NCBI GenBank assembly: GCA_963754645.1
Contig: CAVWGP010000011.1
Span: 1,364,001-1,428,000 of the forward strand
Reading direction: 5' to 3'
From: CAVWGP01 sp963754645
Lineage (GTDB): Bacteria > Pseudomonadota > Alphaproteobacteria > Bin65
DNA length: 64,000 nt
The position numbers were made by a program, and so were the translations under genes. This document shows, piece after piece, positions 57,370 through 63,785 of the stretch. Below the pieces are notes generated by a model that ran no database searches, was not told the DNA's origin, and saw nothing but the letters and a program-made list of their open reading frames with translations. The stretch's first letter is position 1. Every line of letters begins with the position of its first letter.

Positions 57370-57780
57370 TCAGCGAATCGCGGCGGCCGTGATAACGCCC
57401 ACCGACACCTTGACGAAGGCGAGGAAAATCGCGGCGCTCAACTCGCCGTCCGCGATGCGCTTCGGCAGGCCGCGCAGGACCACATCCACGACCTTGAACG
57501 AAACGAGCTGGATGACGACGGTCACGATGCCCCAAATCAGGATATCGAGCGTCGTCACGCTGCCGGCGAGGCTGGCGGCGAGCGGCACCGCCATGCCGAG
57601 AAAAGCGCCGCCCAGGGCGAGCGACGCGGCGCTATTGCCTTCGCGCACCAGCTTCACGTCGTTATAGGGCGTCATCCACATGTGCAGGCCCATCCCGCCA
57701 ATGAGGATGGCGAAGGCGGTGACGAGATGCAGCGCCAGAACCGGCACGCCGCTGATAAGACTCTGTATAACCGCGTCCAT
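57370..57780 (-). CDS. DUF350-family membrane protein
   Basis: The 136-residue protein has four predicted helices, split in two similar halves: residues about 12-34 and 51-72, then 79-101 and 113-134. This two-repeat layout, with Gly-Gly-Met-Gly-Leu-His-Met-Trp-Met-Thr-Pro and Glu-Gly-Asn-Ser-Ala-Ala-Ser-Leu-Ala-Leu-Gly-Gly, matches DUF350 (YjfL-type) proteins, whose function is unknown. Same strand and 15 bases upstream of the anchored protease. Confidence 0.82.
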   Translation of the reverse strand: MDAVIQSLISGVPVLALHLVTAFAILIGGMGLHMWMTPYNDVKLVREGNSAASLALGGAFLGMAVPLAASLAGSVTTLDILIWGIVTVVIQLVSFKVVDVVLRGLPKRIADGELSAAIFLAFVKVSVGVITAAAIR

Positions 57781-57886
57781 GCGTCTCCCCCGATTGCAAC
57801 GCTGGATATTAGGGAGTGCCGGCGCTAGTTACAAAGGCTGGCGAATGGACTATTGCCGGGCGGCGAAATTTTTTTGGGCATGAGCG

Positions 57887-59285
57887 ATGGCGGAAAAGCT
57901 GGTTTACGATCTCCTCATCATCGGCGGCGGGCCGGGCGGCTATGTCTGCGCCTTGCGCGCGGCGCAGCTCGGCATGAAGGTCGGCGTGGTCGAGAAGCGG
58001 CCGACGCTGGGCGGCACTTGCGTCAATGTCGGCTGCATTCCCTCGAAGGCGCTGCTGCAGAGTTCCGAGAAATACCGCGAAGCGGCGCATACGCTGGGCA
58101 AGCACGGCATCGACATCAGCGGCCTCAAGCTCGATCTCGCCGCCATGCAGGCCCGCAAGGACGGCGTGGTCGATCAGCTCACCAAGGGCGTGGCCTTCCT
58201 GTTTCGCAAGCACAAGATCGACCACATCCAGGCGCATGGCACGATCGTGGCGCCGGGCAAGGTCGAGGCCGGCGGCGCCGTGCTCGAAGCCAAACGCATC
58301 GTCATCGCCACCGGCTCGGACGCCATGCCGCTGCCCGGCGTCGAGATCGACGAGGCGCGCATCGTCAGCTCGACCGGCGCGCTTGCCCTCGCCAAAGTGC
58401 CGCGAACCATGATCGTCATCGGCGCCGGCTATATCGGCCTCGAAATGGGCTCGGTATGGAGCCGGCTCGGCGCCAAGGTTACCGTGATCGAATACTTCGA
58501 CCGCATCGTGCCCGGCATGGACGGCGAAATCGCGCGGCATTTCATGCGCACGCTGGAGCGCCAGGGCCTCGTCTTCCGTCTCGGGACCAAGGTTACCGCG
58601 GCGCGGCCGGGTAAATCCGGCATCGCGGTCGCGATCGAGCCGGCAAAGAGCGGCGCCGCCGAAACGCTGGAAGCCGACATCGTCCTGGTCGCGATCGGCC
58701 GCCGGCCCTACACCGAAAATCTCGGTCTCGACGCGCTCGGCGTCGCGCGCGACAAGCGCGGCTTCATCGCGGTCGATGCGCATTTCGCCACGAACGTTGC
58801 CGGCATCTACGCGATCGGCGACGCGATTCCCGGCCCGATGCTCGCGCACAAGGCGCAAGAGGAGGGCGTCGCCCTCGCCGAGATGCTCGCGGGGCAGGCC
58901 GGGCATGTGAATTACGAAACCGTGCCCGGCATCGTCTACACATGGCCCGAAGTCGCCTCGGTCGGCAAAACCGAGGAGCAACTCAAGGAGGCGGGCATTG
59001 CCTACCGCGCCGGGCAAATTCCCGTTCACGGCCAACAGCCGCGCCGTGTGCAACGGCGAACGCGACGGCTTCGTCAAGATTTTCGCCGACGCGACGACGG
59101 ACCGCATTCTCGGCGCTCACATCCTCGGCCCCGAGGCGGGCAATCTCATCCATTCCGTCGTCAACGTGATGGAATTCGGCGGCTCCGCCGAGGACTTGGC
59201 GCGCAGTTTCCACGCCCATCCGACCTACAACGAGGCGGTGAAGGAAGCGGCGCTCGCGGTTGCCGGGCGCGCACTGCACATCTAG
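57887..59285 (+). CDS. lpd: Dihydrolipoamide dehydrogenase (E3), one frameshift
   Basis: The flavoprotein that reoxidises lipoamide in 2-oxo-acid dehydrogenases. Before the break: FAD loop Gly-Gly-Gly-Pro-Gly-Gly, the redox pair Gly-Gly-Thr-Cys-Val-Asn-Val-Gly-Cys, NAD loop Gly-Ala-Gly-Tyr-Ile-Gly. After it: His-Ala-His-Pro-Thr-Tyr-Asn-Glu (catalytic His-Glu). One G of GGG at 59012-59014 is extra; without it the join reads Ala-Gly-Lys-Phe-Pro-Phe-Thr-Ala-Asn-Ser-Arg-Ala and gives about 465 residues. Probably serves the sucAB complex. Confidence 0.95.
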
Positions 59286-59315
59286 CCGCCGGCCGCCCGG
59301 CGGCTGAATTCCGGA

Positions 59316-59358
59316 TGAACGGGGCGCTCAGGGCCGGTTCAGGGCCGGTGCGTATAAT
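59316..59358 (+). promoter_or_regulatory. Three-box promoter module, copy A
   Basis: TGAAC (59316), CTCAG (59327) and TTCAG (59338) start exactly 11 bases apart; TATAAT follows at 59353-59358. No standard -35 hexamer is present, so an activator bound to the boxes is inferred. Drives the gene at 59414. Confidence 0.7.
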
Positions 59359-59413
59359 CGCGGGCATTACGAACTGCAGTTCCACTCAACCCCGCAACCC
59401 AAGGAACCTCACA

Positions 59414-59716
59414 ATGACCAACCTCCGCACCCTCATCGCAGCTTCGGCGATCGCCATCGCGGCCGCCACCGGTTCGGCCGTCGCCGCGCCGGCGCTGAAC
59501 GCCAACGTCGCCATCGACAGCACGACCGGCATCTCGGTCGAGCAAGCCTCGCACTTCGGCGGCTTCGGCTACGGCCGCCTGTGCTACATGCCGTTCTACC
59601 AGCTCGTCCAGTATTACGGCTTCTGGCAGGCCCGCATGATCAAGCACCGCTGCCGTTGGAACCAGTACGGCTACGGCTACAACAACTACGGCTACAACAA
59701 CGGCTACGGCTACTAA
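59414..59716 (+). CDS. Small secreted protein with Tyr/Gly/Asn-rich tail, copy 1
   Basis: No named family recognised. The 100-residue product has a signal peptide (cleavage after Ser-Ala-Val-Ala-Ala), a mature N-terminal part Leu-Asn-Ala-Asn-Val-Ala-Ile-Asp-Ser-Thr-Thr-Gly-Ile, and a core with exactly two cysteines (Cys57, Cys80) around Tyr-Gly-Phe-Trp-Gln-Ala-Arg-Met-Ile-Lys. The tail is a run of Tyr-Gly and Asn. The two cysteines probably form a disulfide in the periplasm or outside the cell. Nearly identical to copy 2, similar to copy 3. AAGGAACC precedes the ATG; own promoter and terminator. Confidence 0.82.
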   Translation: MTNLRTLIAASAIAIAAATGSAVAAPALNANVAIDSTTGISVEQASHFGGFGYGRLCYMPFYQLVQYYGFWQARMIKHRCRWNQYGYGYNNYGYNNGYGY

Positions 59717-59742
59717 ATCGCCCAACCATCGAATGAAATGCA

Positions 59743-59770
59743 ACGGCCGGGGACATTCCCCGGCCGTTTG
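59743..59770 (+). terminator. Terminator of small secreted protein copy 1
   Basis: ACGGCCGGGG (59743-59752) pairs with CCCCGGCCGT (59758-59767), followed by TTGCATTTG. A strong 10-base stem. Confidence 0.75.
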
Positions 59771-59822
59771 CATTTGTGCGTTTGGCATGCGGCGCGCGGC
59801 ACCCGCATTCCTGAGAATCGGA

Positions 59823-59866
59823 TGAACGGCGGGCTCAGGGCCGGTTCAGGGGGGCGGGCGTATATT
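59823..59866 (+). promoter_or_regulatory. Three-box promoter module, copy B
   Basis: TGAAC (59823), CTCAG (59834), TTCAG (59845), then TATATT at 59861-59866. Same 11-base spacing as the other copies. Drives the gene at 59920. Confidence 0.7.
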
Positions 59867-59919
59867 GGCGCCACTACGAAAACAAAACGCACCCTCACCC
59901 CAACTCAAAGGAAACGCCC

Positions 59920-60222
59920 ATGACCAACCTCCGCACTCTCATCGCAGCTTCGGCGATCGCCATCGCGGCCGCCACCGGTTCGGCCGTCGCCGCGCCGGCG
60001 CTGAACGCCAACGTCGCCATCGACAGCACGACCGGCATCTCGGTCGAGCAAGCCTCGCACTTCGGCGGCTTCGGCTACGGCCGCCTGTGCTACGTGCCGT
60101 TCTTCGTGCTCGCCCAGAAATTCGGCTTCTGGCAGGCCCGCATGATCAAGCAGCGCTGCCGCTGGAACCAGTACGGCTACGGCTACAACAACTACGGCTA
60201 CAACAACGGCTACGGCTACTAA
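59920..60222 (+). CDS. Small secreted protein with Tyr/Gly/Asn-rich tail, copy 2
   Basis: A 100-residue paralog of the gene at 59414, identical for most of its length and differing mainly at residues about 59-68 (Val-Pro-Phe-Phe-Val-Leu-Ala-Gln-Lys-Phe for Met-Pro-Phe-Tyr-Gln-Leu-Val-Gln-Tyr-Tyr). Signal peptide, Cys57, Cys80 and the Tyr-Gly-Tyr-Asn-Asn tail are kept. The repeat unit, gene plus promoter plus terminator, is about 507 bases from copy 1, showing recent tandem duplication. AAAGGAAACG precedes the ATG. Confidence 0.82.
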   Translation: MTNLRTLIAASAIAIAAATGSAVAAPALNANVAIDSTTGISVEQASHFGGFGYGRLCYVPFFVLAQKFGFWQARMIKQRCRWNQYGYGYNNYGYNNGYGY

Positions 60223-60249
60223 ATCGCCCAACCATTGTGCAAAACCGCG

Positions 60250-60282
60250 ACGGCCGGAGCCATGCTCCGGCCGTTTGCGTTT
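60250..60282 (+). terminator. Terminator of small secreted protein copy 2
   Basis: ACGGCCGGAGC (60250-60260) pairs with GCTCCGGCCGT (60264-60274), followed by TTGCGTTTT. An 11-base stem with a 3-base loop. Confidence 0.75.
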
Positions 60283-60353
60283 TGCTGCGTATATCGAGGT
60301 TTTTCCGTAGTTCCAGCGCGCGCGGCCCAGCCCTTCGTTTCCTGAATGCCAGG

Positions 60354-60397
60354 TGAACGGCGGGCTCAGGGTCGGTTCAGCGACGATCGCGTAGATT
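60354..60397 (+). promoter_or_regulatory. Three-box promoter module, copy C
   Basis: TGAAC (60354), CTCAG (60365), TTCAG (60376), then TAGATT at 60392-60397. Drives the gene at 60449. Confidence 0.7.
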
Positions 60398-60448
60398 GGT
60401 CCCACGACGATCACAACTAGGCGCAACCCCAACCGAAAGGATACGCCC

Positions 60449-60739
60449 ATGACCAACCTTCGCACGATTTTCGCGGCTTCGGCGCTCGCCTTCGCGGCCG
60501 CCACCAGTTCGGCCGTCGCCGCGCCGGCGCTGAATGCCGATATCGCCATCCAGAGCACGACCGGCATCTCGGTCGAACAAGCCTCGCACTTCGGCGGCTA
60601 CGGCAACAACTCCCTCTGCTACTATTCGTTCCACCAGCTCGCGATGTGGTACGGCTTCCATCAGGCGCGCATGATCAAGTGGCGGTGCCGCTGGAACCAG
60701 TACGGTTACGGCAACAACAACTACGGTTACGGCTACTAA
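60449..60739 (+). CDS. Small secreted protein with Tyr/Gly/Asn-rich tail, copy 3
   Basis: A 96-residue, more diverged paralog of the two preceding genes. The signal peptide, the Ser-Thr-Thr-Gly-Ile-Ser-Val-Glu-Gln-Ala-Ser-His-Phe-Gly-Gly block, Cys57 and Cys80, and Gln-Ala-Arg-Met-Ile-Lys are conserved, while the tail is shorter (Tyr-Gly-Asn-Asn-Asn-Tyr-Gly-Tyr-Gly-Tyr). The strong conservation of signal, cysteines and promoter argues for selection on all copies. Confidence 0.8.
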   Translation: MTNLRTIFAASALAFAAATSSAVAAPALNADIAIQSTTGISVEQASHFGGYGNNSLCYYSFHQLAMWYGFHQARMIKWRCRWNQYGYGNNNYGYGY

Positions 60740-60767
60740 GTCGCCAAAGCACCGAACGAACCAGCAG

Positions 60768-60797
60768 CGGCCGGAGCGAGAGCTCCGGCCGTTTGCG
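60768..60797 (+). terminator. Terminator of small secreted protein copy 3
   Basis: CGGCCGGAGC (60768-60777) pairs with GCTCCGGCCG (60782-60791), followed by TTTGCG. Similar in sequence to the terminator of copy 2. Confidence 0.7.
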
Positions 60798-60825
60798 TTT
60801 CCGGGCATCCACCGGCAACGCGGGG

Positions 60826-60869
60826 TGAACGGCGCACTCACGGCCGGTTCAGCGGCGCTTTGCTAGAAT
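60826..60869 (+). promoter_or_regulatory. Three-box promoter module, copy D
   Basis: TGAAC (60826), CTCAC (60837), TTCAG (60848), then TAGAAT at 60864-60869. Drives the frameshifted gene at 60917. Confidence 0.65.
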
Positions 60870-60916
60870 GCGAATGTCGGTCGGTCGAGTGGCGGGCATG
60901 CCAAAACGAAAGGATC

Positions 60917-61166
60917 ATGCCCGTGAGTGCCAAATTGTCGTTAGCCTTTGCGGCCGTGATGCTGTTCACGGCCGGTCCCGTTGCCGCGTATGAGTTCGAG
61001 CGGCGCGCCCGAACGGCGCGCGCAAGACGCGCCGGCGGCGGCCTCGCCCTATCGTTTCTGTTACGACGTGTTCTTTCCCGAGGGGCGCCACTATCGCAAT
61101 ACGTGCAGCGGCGAGATTCGCCATCTCCGCCGCGACGGCCGCGCGCCCGAGCGCGACGCGGCGTAA
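60917..61166 (+). CDS. Small secreted two-cysteine protein, frameshifted
   Basis: An ATG at 60917 opens a signal peptide (Met-Pro-Val-Ser-Ala-Lys-Leu-Ser-Leu-Ala-Phe ... Gly-Pro-Val-Ala-Ala). Dropping one base near 60984-60989 continues into a mature protein of about 58 residues with two cysteines (Arg-Phe-Cys-Tyr-Asp and Asn-Thr-Cys-Ser-Gly) and a basic tail, ending at the TAA before 61167. Different in sequence from the three tandem copies but with the same architecture and promoter module. Function unknown. Confidence 0.6.
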
Positions 61167-61174
61167 CGGCTGGG

Positions 61175-61627
61175 CTACTTGACCGTGAGGCAGGCGCAAT
61201 CGGCGAGATGCAGCACCTTGCTCGATACGCTGCCGAGAATCATGCCGGACAATCCGCCCAGGCCGCGGCGGCCCATCACGATCAGCTCGGCATTGATCTT
61301 TCTTGCCTTGTCGAGGATGGCGCGCGCGGGATGGCCGATCTCGGAAGCGGTTTCGACCTTGCCGGCGCCGCGCTGCCGCGCCCGCTGCTCGCCGTCGGCG
61401 AGAATGCGGTTGGCGACCGATTGCAGCACATCGGCCTCGGTGATGGCGACATGCTCGACGCGCACCAGCGGTTCGAGCTCCTCCGGCACCAGGCCCGACC
61501 CGCGCTCGGCCATGACATGGAGCAAGACAAGGCGCGCGCCGTAGCGCGCCGCCAGCTCGCCGGCCCAATCCACCGCCGCGTTGGCGTGGCTCGATCCGTC
61601 GATGGGAACAAGGATATTGGCGATCAT
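61175..61627 (-). CDS. Universal stress protein, UspA family
   Basis: The 150-residue product starts Ile-Leu-Val-Pro-Ile-Asp-Gly-Ser and carries the ATP-binding motif Gly-Arg-Arg-Gly-Leu-Gly-Gly-Leu-Ser-Gly-Met-Ile-Leu-Gly-Ser (G-2x-G-9x-G-S type), so it is likely the ATP-binding branch. UspA proteins help cells survive starvation and stress. It lies inside the small-secreted-protein cluster on the opposite strand and ends eight bases from the frameshifted gene. Confidence 0.92.
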   Translation of the reverse strand: MIANILVPIDGSSHANAAVDWAGELAARYGARLVLLHVMAERGSGLVPEELEPLVRVEHVAITEADVLQSVANRILADGEQRARQRGAGKVETASEIGHPARAILDKARKINAELIVMGRRGLGGLSGMILGSVSSKVLHLADCACLTVK

Positions 61628-61779
61628 GGTCGCCTCCGATTGCGCCAGGCGGAAATCCGCGGCAGCGGCAGCACTATCGCCGCCGCGCCAGCGCGGCGAC
61701 GTTGATCTGCGTCAACGGAGCGACGCAACAGCGCGTCCGAGCGCACGGGACCGGGATTTCGCTCCAGCCAAAGCTTCGA

Positions 61780-61823
61780 TGAATACGGCGTTCAGCGTCC
61801 CGTCATCGGCGATCTGATAAAAA
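61780..61823 (+). promoter_or_regulatory. Three-box promoter module, copy E (weaker)
   Basis: TGAAT (61780), TTCAG (61791), GTCAT (61802), then an AT-rich TAAAAA at 61818-61823. The 11-base spacing is kept but boxes one and three are imperfect. Drives the gene at 61891. Confidence 0.5.
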
Positions 61824-61890
61824 CCTCCCCAGGATGATGCGTGTGGGCGTCTCATCCGCCCGCCAACCATCAACCCAAGGAATCCTCGCC

Positions 61891-62184
61891 ATGAAAACCC
61901 TTCGCAATGTCCTCGCCGTCGCGGCCGTCGCCGTCGCCGGCATCGCCTCGACCGCCAGCGCCGCGCCGTTCAATCCCAACCTCAACGTCAACAAGATTGC
62001 CTTCCGGTTCTGCGTTCCGCATGTCGAGACCAAAGTGACGCATCTCGGCTCCATCTTCCGCACGCATCTCGACCGCGTCACGGTCATCTATGTGAACCGC
62101 TACTGCCAGAAGCGCGTCATCCGCGTGTACTACAAGTTGCACCGCGGCATCGTTATCTTCCGGAACGTCGCGAAGGCGGCCTAG
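61891..62184 (+). CDS. Small secreted basic two-cysteine protein, paralog 1
   Basis: The 97-residue product has a signal peptide (cleavage near Ala-Ser-Ala-Ala), then Asn-Pro-Asn-Leu-Asn, Cys-Val-Pro-His-Val-Glu-Thr, a strand-rich middle, Ile-Tyr-Val-Asn-Arg-Tyr-Cys-Gln-Lys-Arg and a basic C-terminus. Exactly two cysteines. Clear paralog of the gene at 63451. No known family recognised. AAGGAATCC precedes the ATG. A hairpin terminator follows at 62232. Confidence 0.8.
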   Translation: MKTLRNVLAVAAVAVAGIASTASAAPFNPNLNVNKIAFRFCVPHVETKVTHLGSIFRTHLDRVTVIYVNRYCQKRVIRVYYKLHRGIVIFRNVAKAA

Positions 62185-62231
62185 GACGCCCGCCGGCGCC
62201 CTGCCACCGAGCGCGTTCAACGTGCCCAGAC

Positions 62232-62260
62232 ACGGCCCGGTCGAAAGACCGGGCCGTTTC
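62232..62260 (+). terminator. Terminator after the gene at 61891
   Basis: ACGGCCCGGTC (62232-62242) pairs with GACCGGGCCGT (62247-62257), followed by TTCGATT. Confidence 0.75.
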
Positions 62261-62275
62261 GATTCCGGGCGGCGG

Positions 62276-62393
62276 ATTCCGTACCGTCCGCCTTATTCTG
62301 TACGGTGGCTTCGGTACCGAAGGCAAAATTCTGTACGGTGACGGTAAAAATGCGGGGCGAATTCCGTACCGCTCGCTTTATCCTGTACGGTGG
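62276..62393. repeat. Direct repeat of a GTACGG-containing 33-base unit, possible operator
   Basis: ATTCCGTACCG ... CTGTACGGTGG occurs at 62276-62308 and again at 62361-62393 with 29 of 33 bases equal. A half copy, ATTCTGTACGGTG, lies between at 62329-62341, and GGTACC at 62313-62318. Each unit has inverted CCGTAC/GTACGG arms. Spacing of 85 bases is eight helical turns. It ends 74 bases before the gene at 62468. Confidence 0.65.
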
Positions 62394-62467
62394 ACGAAAA
62401 CTCCGGCGTGCCCATATTGGCGCTTGTCGGGACCGGGTTGAGCCGGCCCCCAAGCGTCAAGGCAGCC

Positions 62468-62929
62468 ATGAGCGCGAAAAACCCAAGCCCTGTTACACCG
62501 CCACCGCCACCGCCTTCGCACCCGCGGGAAAGGCAACGCCGCGCCGCGCCGAAGGTTTGGCCGAAGAGCGGCTTGCCCGAGGCGGGCAATTTCCTCGGCT
62601 TCCGTTGTTTTGCCTATGCGCCGGTGAACGAGAACGGCGTCATTTTCCTGTTCGGCATGCTGGCGCAGGAGCTGGGCTATGTCGTCGAGTTGGTCGGCCG
62701 CGGTTTTCCCGATTGCTTCGGCCGGCGCCGCGTCGCGCCCGGGCGCTGGTCGCCGGTGCGTATCGAATTCGAATACCGCAGCAGCAATTTCGTCGCGCAC
62801 CGGCACAATGCCGCCGGCTGCGACCTCATTGTGTGCTGGGACCACGATTGGGCTGAATGCCGGCTCGAAGTGCTCGATCTCAGCAAGGAAGTCCGCAAGA
62901 TCGCCGCCGAACGCTACTGGGACGGCTAG
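62468..62929 (+). CDS. Conserved protein, possible restriction-endonuclease-like fold
   Basis: The 153-residue product has a Pro-rich N-terminus (residues about 5-20), then a compact domain: Pro-Val-Asn-Glu-Asn-Gly-Val-Ile-Phe-Leu-Phe-Gly, Gly-Phe/Phe-Pro-Asp-Cys, Val-Arg-Ile-Glu-Phe-Glu-Tyr-Arg-Ser-Ser-Asn-Phe, and Cys-Asp-Leu-Ile-Val-Cys-Trp-Asp-His-Asp-Trp. The order Glu, Pro-Asp, Glu-x-Glu-Tyr recalls PD-(D/E)xK nucleases, but the Lys is replaced and the assignment is tentative. GTG at 62390 is an alternative start. The unit repeats upstream may regulate it. Confidence 0.65.
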   Translation: MSAKNPSPVTPPPPPPSHPRERQRRAAPKVWPKSGLPEAGNFLGFRCFAYAPVNENGVIFLFGMLAQELGYVVELVGRGFPDCFGRRRVAPGRWSPVRIEFEYRSSNFVAHRHNAAGCDLIVCWDHDWAECRLEVLDLSKEVRKIAAERYWDG

Positions 62930-62942
62930 CCGGGCCCGGGCG

Positions 62943-63224
62943 TCAGGCGATCGTCACGTCGTCCCAGAAGCCGATCCAACGATCGACTCGCTTCATGGCC
63001 GGGCGCGGCGCCTCGTAGGACCATGCCGCGCGCTTGCTCTCCGCTCCGTCCGTGCCGACATCGTAAAACTGCACGCCATGCGGGCAGGCGAGATCGCTTT
63101 CGTTCTTGGGCGCGAGCCGCAGCAAGTCCATGCGCACCGCGTCGCGCGGGAAATAGCGGTAGCCGTGAACCTCGAGCGTGCGCTCGCTGTCCGCGATCGT
63201 TTGGCCGCGCCAGATTGCCTTCAT
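62943..63224 (-). CDS. DUF427-family protein
   Basis: The 93-residue product has the DUF427 pattern: Val-His-Gly-Tyr-Arg-Tyr-Phe-Pro-Arg-Asp-Ala-Val-Arg, Cys-Pro-His-Gly-Val-Gln-Phe-Tyr-Asp-Val, Ala-Ala-Trp-Ser-Tyr-Glu-Ala-Pro-Arg-Pro, and a closing Gly-Phe-Trp-Asp-Asp-Val. The fold is a small beta-barrel; function unknown. It converges on the endonuclease-like gene 13 bases away. Confidence 0.85.
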   Translation of the reverse strand: MKAIWRGQTIADSERTLEVHGYRYFPRDAVRMDLLRLAPKNESDLACPHGVQFYDVGTDGAESKRAAWSYEAPRPAMKRVDRWIGFWDDVTIA

Positions 63225-63336
63225 GGTCGATTCCTCCGGTCGGGTGCGCCCAGCTTACCCGATCGCTCGAACCGAGCCAATGCGGCCCGTCGCGGTCGCC
63301 GAATGCCGCCCGACTATGTGAAATCCGAACGCCCGA

Positions 63337-63380
63337 TGAACGGAGCATTCAGCATCGCGACAGCGGCGCTTTGCTAATGT
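63337..63380 (+). promoter_or_regulatory. Three-box promoter module, copy F
   Basis: TGAAC (63337), TTCAG (63348), GACAG (63359), then TAATGT at 63375-63380. The same 11-base spacing. Drives the gene at 63451. Confidence 0.6.
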
Positions 63381-63450
63381 GCGCCCCGGATGAAGTACGC
63401 GGGTCAATTCATCCGCCCGTCGTCGCTCCAACCGCAAGGAAACCCAAGCC

Positions 63451-63729
63451 ATGTCCCCGCTCCGCACCATCGCCATCGCCGCCGCCGTCGCCCTCGCCGG
63501 TCTCACCGGCGCCGCCAACGCCAAGCCGCTCATCGTCAATCCGAACCTGAACCTCAAGGTCAAGATCAAGCTCTGCATCCCGCATTACGAGACCAGGCGC
63601 ATCCATCTCTGGAAAACGAACTACGATCTCGTGATCGTCTATTACGTGAACCGCTTCTGCCAGAAGAAGATCGTCCGCATCCATCGCGTGTTTCATCTGC
63701 ACCGCCATCTGCTGGCGCGCGCGTCGTAG
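63451..63729 (+). CDS. Small secreted basic two-cysteine protein, paralog 2
   Basis: The 92-residue paralog of the gene at 61891. Signal peptide (cleavage near Ala-Asn-Ala-Lys), Asn-Pro-Asn-Leu-Asn, Cys-Ile-Pro-His-Tyr-Glu-Thr, Tyr-Tyr-Val-Asn-Arg-Phe-Cys-Gln-Lys-Lys and a His/Arg-rich tail. Two cysteines only. The mature part has no run of acidic residues and is strongly basic. CAAGGAAACC precedes the ATG. Confidence 0.8.
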   Translation: MSPLRTIAIAAAVALAGLTGAANAKPLIVNPNLNLKVKIKLCIPHYETRRIHLWKTNYDLVIVYYVNRFCQKKIVRIHRVFHLHRHLLARAS

Positions 63730-63754
63730 CCGCAAACTCCATCGTGAATTCGGA

Positions 63755-63785
63755 AGGCCCGGGCCGCAAACCCGGGCCTTTCGCG
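63755..63785 (+). terminator. Terminator after the gene at 63451
   Basis: AGGCCCGGG (63755-63763) pairs with CCCGGGCCT (63771-63779), followed by TTCGCG. The remaining 63786-64000 holds no gene I can support. Confidence 0.7.

Noticed and set aside
59316..60869. CRISPR-like array from regularly spaced repeats
   Set aside because: Spacing is about 500 bases and the intervals code for proteins; these are duplicated gene units.
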